This document shows, in pieces, positions 32,984 to 39,794 of a DNA stretch of 64,000 bases. The stretch covers positions 434,001 to 498,000 of the forward strand of contig NC_014259.1 of NCBI RefSeq assembly GCF_000196795.1, given 5' to 3'. Each line of letters opens with the position of its first letter. Position 1 is the first letter of the stretch. Under the pieces are notes generated by a model. The model was not told the origin of the DNA, did not search any database, and was given only the letters and a program-made list of their open reading frames with translations. This stretch comes from Acinetobacter oleivorans DR1. Its GTDB lineage: Bacteria > Pseudomonadota > Gammaproteobacteria > Pseudomonadales > Moraxellaceae. A program made the translations under genes and the position numbers.

Positions 32984-33361
32984 ATGCGTCATCGTAATAG
33001 TGGTGTGAAATTAGGCCGTACAAGCAGCCATCGTAAAGCGATGTTCCAAAACTTGGCTAATTCTTTATTTGAACACGAGTTGATTAAAACAACTGTTCCT
33101 AAAGCTAAAGAATTACGTCGTGTTGCTGAGCCTTTAATCACTCTAGCAAAAAACGATACTGTAGCAAATCGTCGTTTAGCATTTGCTCGTACTCGTAATG
33201 CTGCAACTGTAGGTAAATTATTTACCGTACTCGGCCCTCGTTACAAAGAACGTAACGGCGGTTATCTACGTGTTCTTAAAGCGGGCTTCCGTGCTGGTGA
33301 TGCAGCACCGATGGCTTACGTTGAGCTAGTAGATCGTGAAGTGAATACTTCAGCTGAATAA
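32984..33361 (+). CDS. rplQ: 50S ribosomal protein L17
   Basis: The 125-residue L17 lies close to the tunnel exit. It starts MRHRNSGVKLGRTSSHRKAM, followed by NLANSLFEHELIKTTVPKAKELRRVAEPLITLAK (residues about 24-57) and a C-terminal RAGDAAPMAYVELVDRE. It is the last gene of the S10-spc-alpha cluster and is followed 12 bases later by a strong terminator. Confidence 0.97.
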   Translation: MRHRNSGVKLGRTSSHRKAMFQNLANSLFEHELIKTTVPKAKELRRVAEPLITLAKNDTVANRRLAFARTRNAATVGKLFTVLGPRYKERNGGYLRVLKAGFRAGDAAPMAYVELVDREVNTSAE

Positions 33362-33373
33362 TTGATTTTATTC

Positions 33374-33404
33374 AAAAAAGACCGGTTTTATACCGGTCTT
33401 TTTT
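33374..33404 (+). terminator. Intrinsic terminator of the ribosomal cluster
   Basis: A 13-bp perfect stem (AAAAAAGACCGGT and complement) around a 5-base loop, followed by TATTTTT. It ends the alpha section after rplQ. Confidence 0.93.
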
Positions 33405-33466
33405 ATTTTTGATAATTACTAAAATTATAAAAATGTCCTCAAGTGACATAAAAAAACGGATAAACG

Positions 33467-33493
33467 GTCAAACTTGACATTGTGTATTGTCAA
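33467..33493. promoter_or_regulatory. Overlapping inverted repeats upstream of almA
   Basis: GTCAA-AC-TTGAC (33467-33478) and TTGACA-8-TGTCAA (33474-33493) overlap and share the TTGAC half-site; another TGACA occurs at 33444-33448. TTGACA could also act as a -35 box. The cluster lies 50-75 bases before the almA start, a fitting place for an operator of an unidentified regulator. Confidence 0.5.
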
Positions 33494-33542
33494 AATTGTG
33501 CTTTAATAAACTCATATTCTCAACAATGGGTATAAAAATAAA

Positions 33543-35033
33543 ATGGAAAAGCAAGTTGATATTTTAATCATTGGCGCAGGTATCTCAGGAATTGGAGTTG
33601 CTGCCCATTTATCAAAAAATTCTCCACAACGCCAATTTGAAATTTTAGAGCGTCGTGAATCTTTTGGTGGCACATGGGATCTTTTCCGTTATCCAGGTAT
33701 TCGCTCAGACTCAGATATGTCCACATTTGGTTTTAATTTTAAGCCGTGGTGTAAAGCGAATGTATTAGCTGATGGTGCTTCTATCAAAGGATATCTAGGC
33801 GAAGTTATTGATGAATATAAATTAAAAGAAAAAATTCACTTTGGTCATCGTGTACTTTCTGCTAATTATGATTCTGAATCAAAGAAATGGCAGGTTGTAA
33901 TTGAAGATGGCAAGAAAAAACAACAGACTTGGATTGCTAATTTTGTTGTAGGGTGTACTGGTTATTATAACTATGATCAAGGATATGCGCCTTCTTTCCC
34001 AAATCAAGAAGCATTTAAAGGGCAACTTATTCACCCGCAGCATTGGCCTGAAAATTTAGATTACACAGGTAAAAAGGTCGTTATTATTGGTAGTGGTGCA
34101 ACAGCGATTACTTTAGTACCGGCAATGGCGAAAGGTGGGGCTGGTCATGTAACGATGTTGCAGCGTTCACCAACGTATATTGCTAGTGTACCGTCTATCG
34201 ACTTTATTTATGAAAAAACGCGTAAATTTATGTCTGAAGAAGCAGCTTATAAATTTACCCGTGCACGTAATATTGGTATGCAGCGCGCTATTTATGCATT
34301 GTCTCAGAAACATCCAAAGACTGTACGTCGTTTACTCTTAAAAGCAATTGAAGTGCAGTTAAAGGGTAAAGTTGATATGAAGCATTTTACCCCTTCATAC
34401 AATCCTTGGGATCAACGTCTATGCGTGGTACCTGATGGTGACTTATTTAAGATTTTGCGTGAAGGTAAAGCGAGTGTAGAAACAGATCAAGTTGAGAAAT
34501 TTACTGAAAAAGGTATTTTACTTAAATCTGGTAAACATCTTGATGCGGATATTGTGATTTCTGCAACCGGTTTGCAAGTGCAAATTATGGGTGGGGTTCA
34601 GGCTACAATTGATGGCAAAGCTCTTAACTCATCTGAACATATGCTTTATAACGGCGTGATGTTGAGTGATGTACCAAATATGGCCATGATTATTGGCTAT
34701 GTAAATGCATCATGGACGCTTAAGGTTGATATCGCTGCGGAATATATTTGTCGCTTGTTAAACTATATGGACAAAAATAGTTATGATGAAGTAGTTCCGT
34801 CTGGTGATAAGACTGAAATGGAAGAAGATACTGTAATGGGTAAATTATCTTCAGGTTATATCAGTCGTGCGGCACATGAACTTCCAAAACAAGGTAAGCA
34901 TGCTCCATGGCAAGTTACTAATAACTATTTAGAAGATAGAAAGTCGCTAAAAAATTCAAAATTTGAAGATGGTGTTCTACATTTTCATAAGCGTTCAGAA
35001 ACGAATGAGCGTAAGCCCAAACTAGTATCTTAA
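33543..35033 (+). CDS. almA: Flavin-containing monooxygenase, AlmA-type long-chain alkane hydroxylase
   Basis: The 496-residue protein is an FAD- and NADPH-dependent monooxygenase. It has an FAD-binding GAGISGIG at residues 11-18, the Baeyer-Villiger-like GGTWDLFRYPGIRSDSDM near 45-62 and the NADPH loop GSGATAITLVPA near 181. From memory of Acinetobacter AlmA proteins, which are implicated in oxidation of alkanes of C32 and longer, the similarity is strong across the whole chain. It is transcribed alone behind a repeat-rich promoter region and converges with a long-chain-type acyl-CoA dehydrogenase. A ketone- or sulfur-oxidising FMO is the main alternative. Confidence 0.83.
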   Translation: MEKQVDILIIGAGISGIGVAAHLSKNSPQRQFEILERRESFGGTWDLFRYPGIRSDSDMSTFGFNFKPWCKANVLADGASIKGYLGEVIDEYKLKEKIHFGHRVLSANYDSESKKWQVVIEDGKKKQQTWIANFVVGCTGYYNYDQGYAPSFPNQEAFKGQLIHPQHWPENLDYTGKKVVIIGSGATAITLVPAMAKGGAGHVTMLQRSPTYIASVPSIDFIYEKTRKFMSEEAAYKFTRARNIGMQRAIYALSQKHPKTVRRLLLKAIEVQLKGKVDMKHFTPSYNPWDQRLCVVPDGDLFKILREGKASVETDQVEKFTEKGILLKSGKHLDADIVISATGLQVQIMGGVQATIDGKALNSSEHMLYNGVMLSDVPNMAMIIGYVNASWTLKVDIAAEYICRLLNYMDKNSYDEVVPSGDKTEMEEDTVMGKLSSGYISRAAHELPKQGKHAPWQVTNNYLEDRKSLKNSKFEDGVLHFHKRSETNERKPKLVS

Positions 35034-35049
35034 TAGATATTAGATAAAT

Positions 35050-35072
35050 AAAAGGGGCGTAATGCCCCTTTT
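35050..35072. terminator. Bidirectional intrinsic terminator
   Basis: AAAAGGGGC and GCCCCTTTT form a 9-bp stem with a 5-base loop between convergent almA and the acyl-CoA dehydrogenase gene. Confidence 0.88.
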
Positions 35073-35084
35073 ATATTGAATTTA

Positions 35085-36257
35085 TTAAAGTGTTCTAGAG
35101 ATTAATTCTTTCATAATTTCATTGGTACCTGCATAAATTCGATTTGCTCGATGATCTATGTAGGCACGAGCAATTGGATATTCAAGCATGTAACCATAAC
35201 CACCATGTAATTGAAGACATTCATCTACAACTTTTGAGAACATATCTGAAATTTTATATTTAGCAGCTGCAGCAGCTTCCACACTCAATTTTTCTTCAAG
35301 TTGTAATTCCATACAACGATCTAAATAAGTACGGCAGAAATCTATTTCTGTTCTCAGTTCAGCAAGCTTAAAACGCGTATTTTGAAATCCACTAACAGGT
35401 TTGCCAAATGCTTTACGGTCTTTTGTATATTGGACAGTATGTGCAAATGCAGCTTCAGCGCCTGCCTGACAAATAATAGCGACTAGCATTCGTTCCCAAG
35501 CCAATTCTTTCATGAGCATGATAAAGCCCATGCCTTCCATACCTAAGAGATTTTCTTTAGGAACACGAACATTATCAAAAAATAATTCGCACGTATCTTG
35601 GCCTTTCATTCCAATTTTATTAAGAGGCTTACCTTTGCTAAAACCAGTTCTGTCTGCCTCAACAATAATGAGTGATAAGTTCGCTGAACCTTTGTCGTTA
35701 TTACCCGTTTTACAAACAACCACGACCATGTCACATAAGTAGCCATTGGTAATGAAAATTTTAGAACCATTAATGACGTAATCATCACCATCAACTACAG
35801 CTGTGGTTCTCACTGCTTGTAAATCAGAACCAGTACCAGGCTCAGTCATGGCAATAGCCGTGACCACTTCTCCGGTTGCCATTTTTGGTAACCACTTTTG
35901 CTTTTGTTCTTCATTACCAAAGTTATTTACGTAATTGGCAACAATATCTGAATGCAAAGAAAAGCCCGTACTAGAGTCCATAGCATAAGCTTGTTCTTCA
36001 ATTAAGATCATACTGTACAAACGGTCTACTCCAGACCCACCATATTGCTCTGGCATTGTGGTGCAAAGAAGACCTAATTCTCCAGCCTTATTCCAAAGAT
36101 CTCGATCAACATGTTGCTGTTTTTCATATTTTTCAATATTGGGAACAACTTCCTTTTCATAGAATTTACGTACTGTCTCGCGAAAAGCTTCATGCTCTTC
36201 GTTAAATAGTTTTCTCGGTAACATATTTGGAATAGGACGGATGGCACCAGATTGCAT
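35085..36257 (-). CDS. Acyl-CoA dehydrogenase, long-chain type
   Basis: The 390-residue flavoprotein performs the first alpha,beta-dehydrogenation of an acyl-CoA and passes electrons to ETF. Family motifs are TAIAMTEPGTGSDLQAVRTTA (near residues 134-154), GYLCDMVVVVC, KAFGKPVSGFQNTRFKLAEL and the C-terminal YAGTNEIMKELISR. The catalytic Glu usual in YEGT of short- and medium-chain enzymes is replaced by Ala; instead LAWERMLVA holds a Glu where long-chain and isovaleryl enzymes have theirs, so a long-chain or branched substrate is likely. It converges with almA, which would fit alkane catabolism. Specificity is inferred. Confidence 0.88.
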   Translation of the reverse strand: MQSGAIRPIPNMLPRKLFNEEHEAFRETVRKFYEKEVVPNIEKYEKQQHVDRDLWNKAGELGLLCTTMPEQYGGSGVDRLYSMILIEEQAYAMDSSTGFSLHSDIVANYVNNFGNEEQKQKWLPKMATGEVVTAIAMTEPGTGSDLQAVRTTAVVDGDDYVINGSKIFITNGYLCDMVVVVCKTGNNDKGSANLSLIIVEADRTGFSKGKPLNKIGMKGQDTCELFFDNVRVPKENLLGMEGMGFIMLMKELAWERMLVAIICQAGAEAAFAHTVQYTKDRKAFGKPVSGFQNTRFKLAELRTEIDFCRTYLDRCMELQLEEKLSVEAAAAAKYKISDMFSKVVDECLQLHGGYGYMLEYPIARAYIDHRANRIYAGTNEIMKELISRTL

Positions 36258-36446
36258 TTGTATTTCTTCCTTGGTTCAGGTGTGATGTTATTTCCTTAAA
36301 CATACGGAAGCATTTCATGGCGAACAATGTGATGAATGCTCAATTATGAGTACAAGATGATAAATTTGGTCAATTTGATATTTTTAGCGATCTTTGGAAT
36401 GTGATCAGGTAAACTAGGCGCACTATCAACGCAGATGGGGAAATAA

Positions 36447-36704
36447 ATGTCTGACGAAATGACCTTGGAAGAACGTAAAGTAATTTATCGAGCACGCCGC
36501 GGCTTAAAAGAAATTGACGTCTATTTTGACCCTTATGTAAAAAACTATTATCTAACTGCGGATCCGGCAGAGAAGGCCTTATTTGCAGAATTAGTCGAAC
36601 AAGAAGATCCAGATTTGCTAGATTGGTTCATGGAAGTTTCTGAACCTCCACGCACAGAGTTACGTGAATTTATTTATAAATTAAAACAGTACGTACATGG
36701 CTAA
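36447..36704 (+). CDS. sdhE: Succinate dehydrogenase flavinylation factor SdhE
   Basis: The 85-residue cytoplasmic protein has the family RGLKE motif at residues 18-22 (RGxxE), followed by EIDVYFDPYV and AEKALFAELVEQEDPDLLDWFME. SdhE promotes covalent attachment of FAD to SdhA (and to fumarate reductase). Length and motif are typical. It is immediately followed, after six bases, by a YgfX-like membrane-protein gene, the usual arrangement in gammaproteobacteria. The start has GGGGAAATAA ahead of it. Confidence 0.93.
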   Translation: MSDEMTLEERKVIYRARRGLKEIDVYFDPYVKNYYLTADPAEKALFAELVEQEDPDLLDWFMEVSEPPRTELREFIYKLKQYVHG

Positions 36705-36710
36705 ACTGTT

Positions 36711-37100
36711 TTGATAAAAGAATTGAATTTTGAGCTGAAATATAGTCGTTTCTCGATAATATTTCAGCTTTTTATTGGCTTGTGTTTAGTAATCCTACTT
36801 TATCAATTGTTACCACCTATGTGGTGGTTATTTAGTCTGATCCTTTTATCTATTGCTTTCCTATTGTTTTTAAAACAATCACGAATTTCTCAAATTGCAT
36901 ATTTAGATCAAAAATCTTGGTCAGTTGTTTATCTTCCTAAAAAAGTGATTCACCGTGTAGAAATTAATAAAATAATTGATTATCAGCTATTTATGGTTGT
37001 TTATTTTGAGGGAGCACCTGTGAAAGTAGCCATAATCTGGTTTGATCAACTTCCTTTACAGTATTGGAAAAAGTTAAAAGTCCTACAGAAACTTCATTAA
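36711..37100 (+). CDS. YgfX-like small membrane protein
   Basis: The 129-residue product has two hydrophobic segments near its N-terminus (about residues 13-31 and 37-52, FSIIFQLFIGLCLVILLYQL and WWLFSLILLSIAFLLFL), then a soluble part with SWSVVYLPKKVIHRVEINKI. The position right after sdhE and the plan of two helices plus a beta-rich domain identify it as YgfX/CptA-like. It begins at TTG 36711, six bases after the sdhE stop, without a clear ribosome binding site, so reinitiation is likely. In E. coli YgfX was reported as a toxin affecting FtsZ and MreB, a claim that is disputed. The family call is moderate because the sequence is divergent. Confidence 0.7.
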   Translation: MIKELNFELKYSRFSIIFQLFIGLCLVILLYQLLPPMWWLFSLILLSIAFLLFLKQSRISQIAYLDQKSWSVVYLPKKVIHRVEINKIIDYQLFMVVYFEGAPVKVAIIWFDQLPLQYWKKLKVLQKLH

Positions 37101-37239
37101 TTGTTAGACAATTCTACATTTGTATATTTATTTAAAAATTATAAAAAACAATAATTTAATCTTTATTTTTTTGCTTGCGCTCAGGATTGTCTAATTAAAA
37201 TATAGAAAAAAGCTAAGGAAATACAATTGTCTGACAATT
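37099..37239. promoter_or_regulatory. Repeated AATTGTC palindromes before the small membrane-protein genes
   Basis: AATTGTTAGACAATT (37099-37113, overlapping the ygfX stop) and AATTGTCTGACAATT (37225-37239, perfect) are near-identical palindromes; GATTGTCTAATTA at 37185-37197 is a partial third copy. The middle copy falls between a possible TTGCGC (37175) and AAATAT (37198). They may be operator sites for an unknown regulator controlling the downstream small genes. Confidence 0.5.
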
Positions 37240-37308
37240 TCACCTATGGGTATCTATTTGATCGGTTAAAGTACAAACACCAACGTAAAGTGTGTCGGAG
37301 GTCTCAAA

Positions 37309-37464
37309 ATGGAGATGCCAACATGGTCGTTCTTGGTCATTGCCATCATTCTGGCAGTGGTGATAGGAAGAGCAGGAACTTTACTCAGGGAACATCTTAA
37401 TAGAGTTAATTTTAACAAAGTTAAGAGACAGAGGATGCAAGGTCGTCGATCAGTCAATTATTAA
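37309..37464 (+). CDS. Small membrane protein, 51 aa (tandem paralogue 1)
   Basis: An ATG at 37309 follows GGAGGTCTCAAA, a strong ribosome binding site, and opens a 51-codon frame. The product has one hydrophobic segment (residues about 6-20, SFLVIAIILAVVIG) followed by GRAGTLLREHLNR and a very basic tail (KVKRQRMQGRRS), so it should lie in the inner membrane with the tail in the cytoplasm. The neighbouring gene at 37536 encodes a shorter protein with the same core, W-x-FL-x-IA, VVxGRAGTLL, and the same leader GGAGGTCTC. Conservation between the two copies supports a real gene. I do not recognise a function. Confidence 0.75.
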   Translation: MEMPTWSFLVIAIILAVVIGRAGTLLREHLNRVNFNKVKRQRMQGRRSVNY

Positions 37465-37535
37465 ATTGGTTAGTCGATTAATTTCATCAAGTGTCCAGTT
37501 TATAACTGGGTGCGATTGTAGTAAGGAGGTCTCTC

Positions 37536-37637
37536 ATGGAGATTTCAATGTGGATGTTTCTGTTAATTGCAGTAGTTATGGCTGTGGTAGTAGGAAGAGC
37601 AGGAACTTTACTTAAGGATTATATAGAACAAAAATAA
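37536..37637 (+). CDS. Small membrane protein, 33 aa (tandem paralogue 2)
   Basis: An ATG at 37536 after AAGGAGGTCTCTC starts a 33-codon frame. The product is a single membrane segment (MWMFLLIAVVMAVVVG) plus GRAGTLLKDYIEQK. It matches the 51-residue protein at 37309 in start (MEI/MEM), membrane segment and the RAGTLL motif, but lacks the basic tail. The two are 71 bases apart and share their ribosome binding site sequence. A terminator follows at 37669. This is a plausible stress-type membrane peptide; no function is known to me. Confidence 0.75.
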   Translation: MEISMWMFLLIAVVMAVVVGRAGTLLKDYIEQK

Positions 37638-37668
37638 TATAAGCCGTTAAAAGCTTATCTCAGTTAAT

Positions 37669-37708
37669 AAGTAGCATGTGCTGAACCGTCGCAATGCTAC
37701 TTTTTTTT
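37669..37708 (+). terminator. Intrinsic terminator after the small membrane-protein genes
   Basis: AAGTAGCAT and ATGCTACTT form a 9-bp stem with a 16-base loop, followed by TTTTTT. It ends the micro-operon. Confidence 0.88.
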
Positions 37709-37869
37709 GCCTAAAATTTCTGTTTCCCTGAAAAACTGTCAATTTTATCTGCTGTGAAGTGTGTCAAAGTATAAGCGCTACAATTAGAGTAATTACTCTT
37801 TTATTCAAGATATGCATCTGCTAATGTACATCTGAAAAGGAAAAAACAAATTACATAGAGGACAGGAAG

Positions 37870-38958
37870 ATGTCTAAAGTCCAAAAAATAAGCCAAGGTT
37901 TGGCGATGAGTTTTCTTGCAGCTTCAGTTTTATCAGGTTGTTCATACGTCGTGAAAACTGGAGCAAATGTTGCTTTAGGTTTTACGGAAAAGCACGTCGT
38001 TCCGCCTATTCTGGCAATGCAAGATGCTGAAATGGTTTGTAATACTGGTAGTGCCTTAACACCAGCAATCATGTCTACTAAAGGTATGGGTGCAGATCCA
38101 ACGCGTGTTGCGGTATTAATGTATGCGGCTTCAGGTGTATGTGCTGAAAATCAAGCATTAGAACAGGAGTTGCGTTATTTGCGTGCATCAAAAGCAGGGC
38201 AAGTAACTGAAGCTCAAGATGCACGTATTGCACAAAAGCGTTGGGCCGCAATTGCTGCTGAGCGTCAATATACAGGCTATAAGTTGTTTGCTGATCGTTG
38301 GGAATCTAAATATAAATACCATTTAGGTGATTCTTGTCCAACGATGCGTAGTGATACTGATCAAACAGTTTATTTACTTGGAATGATTAGTGGTCTTCAG
38401 GCTGTGACCAATGATATTAACTCTGGTGGTGCAGTCAATGTTCCAAAAGATATCGCTGCTATTGTAGAGCGTGGCATGGTCTGTCTAGATAATGAAAAGT
38501 TCTGGGGAGCACCTAACGCAACGCGTGCTGTTATCTGGACTTTATTACCGGGGGCAGATGAAGGGAAACCTGATCCATATCAGACATTAAAGCAATCAGT
38601 GCAAATTGGTGAGCAAAAAGGTGTTCGCTTATCTCATGCGTTATATGCGGTAGCTGCTCAAGCAAGTGGTGATGATGCAAAAATCCGTGATGCATTAAGA
38701 TCCTATGCTGCCTCTCAAGCTGATGATAAGCCTGTTAATCCAAACTTTAAGTTAATCGATAGTATGGCAGGTCTGATTGTACGTGGTATTTCTGACCGTT
38801 ACTGGACTGAGCATACAGGTGTGCGTACTGGAGATGATGGTATGTCACATTTCTGGGATGATAAGAACGAAGGTGCAGCAGAGCTAGATGAGTTATTTGA
38901 TGGCGGAGCCGCATCAGAAGCTCCTGCAGATTCATCTGCTCCACCAGCAGCACAGTAA
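37870..38958 (+). CDS. Lipoprotein of unknown function
   Basis: The 362-residue product starts with a lipoprotein signal (basic start, FLAASVLSGCS with lipobox Cys at residue 24), so it should be acylated and anchored in a membrane facing the periplasm. The mature part is mixed, with four more Cys residues (MVCNT, GVCAE, DSCPT, MVCLD) that could form disulfides, and several helical segments. The C-terminus is acidic, then Ala/Pro/Ser-rich (EAPADSSAPPAAQ). No conserved domain is recognised. AGAGGACAGGAAG is upstream of the start. It is followed by the rhombosortase gene after 83 bases and could be co-transcribed. It lacks a GlyGly-CTERM tail. Confidence 0.82.
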   Translation: MSKVQKISQGLAMSFLAASVLSGCSYVVKTGANVALGFTEKHVVPPILAMQDAEMVCNTGSALTPAIMSTKGMGADPTRVAVLMYAASGVCAENQALEQELRYLRASKAGQVTEAQDARIAQKRWAAIAAERQYTGYKLFADRWESKYKYHLGDSCPTMRSDTDQTVYLLGMISGLQAVTNDINSGGAVNVPKDIAAIVERGMVCLDNEKFWGAPNATRAVIWTLLPGADEGKPDPYQTLKQSVQIGEQKGVRLSHALYAVAAQASGDDAKIRDALRSYAASQADDKPVNPNFKLIDSMAGLIVRGISDRYWTEHTGVRTGDDGMSHFWDDKNEGAAELDELFDGGAASEAPADSSAPPAAQ

Positions 38959-39041
38959 ACATATTTGAAAGACTAACTTCTTGCGAGTCTATTGTTAAGT
39001 TCTACAATAATTGTAAGAAGTTTAATTTCAAGGAGTGTGCC

Positions 39042-39617
39042 ATGAAAGATCATGTACTGAATAATAAAGTGCTTTTGGTCGCAGTGTGCATTTCCATATC
39101 TGCATGTCTACAAGTATTTCCTGATACTTTTATTTATTGGCGCGAAAGTTTACTTGGTGAATTCTGGCGTTTATGGACTGCACATTGGGTACACGTAGGA
39201 TGGATTCATTTCCTTTTAAATATGATGGCTTTTGCCTGTTTACCGTTTATCTTTCCGCATACCAAAGCATGGCATCTTTTAAGTCTACTTTTACTGTTGC
39301 CACCGTTCATTAGCTTGGTCTTCTATTTTTATTTACCTTATATCGAGGCATATGCTGGTTTGTCAGGTGTTTTACATGGGCTATATACAGCAGTTGCTTT
39401 AGTTTACTTGCAATATCGTAAAGAACGGAATTTTGCTTTTCTGGTTTTAGGATTAATTATTGCAAAACTGATATGGGAAAATACTTTTGGTCAAACAGGA
39501 ACTGCCCAGTTAATAGGGAGCCCAGTCTTAACTGAAGCTCACTTATATGGAGCAATTGGTGGAGCAATCTTTGGAGGCTGCTATTGGCTTGCTCAAAGAT
39601 TAAAAAAGAAATATTGA
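39042..39617 (+). CDS. rrtA: Rhombosortase (rhomboid-type intramembrane protease)
   Basis: The 191-residue polytopic protein has rhomboid-like features: FWRLWTAHWVHVGWIHFLLNMMA (residues 41-63), the catalytic serine S108 in GLSGVLHG and the catalytic histidine H167 in EAHLYGAIGG. Its small size and the GLSGVLHG/AHLYGA forms are typical of rhombosortases, which cleave GlyGly-CTERM tails of secreted proteins in the inner membrane before surface sorting or type II secretion. No GlyGly-CTERM substrate is encoded nearby. AAGGAG precedes the start. A general rhomboid protease is the alternative, but the motifs favour rhombosortase. Confidence 0.82.
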   Translation: MKDHVLNNKVLLVAVCISISACLQVFPDTFIYWRESLLGEFWRLWTAHWVHVGWIHFLLNMMAFACLPFIFPHTKAWHLLSLLLLLPPFISLVFYFYLPYIEAYAGLSGVLHGLYTAVALVYLQYRKERNFAFLVLGLIIAKLIWENTFGQTGTAQLIGSPVLTEAHLYGAIGGAIFGGCYWLAQRLKKKY

Positions 39618-39794
39618 CAATACAAACTGTTAAAAAAGTGATTTTAGTCATTCTTTATTAACAAAGTTTGATGCAAATTTGATCGTTGAATAAAGGGATT
39701 GGTAGAAGGGGGAAGGAATTAACCCCTGACCAAGAAAATTGCATGACTCAAGCTCCTGTTTTCAGGTTTTTGAGAGAACAAAATTGGAATATTT

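Noticed and set aside
36447..37100. CptBA-type toxin-antitoxin module
   Set aside because: SdhE is well supported as a flavinylation factor; toxicity of YgfX is disputed and cannot be judged from sequence.
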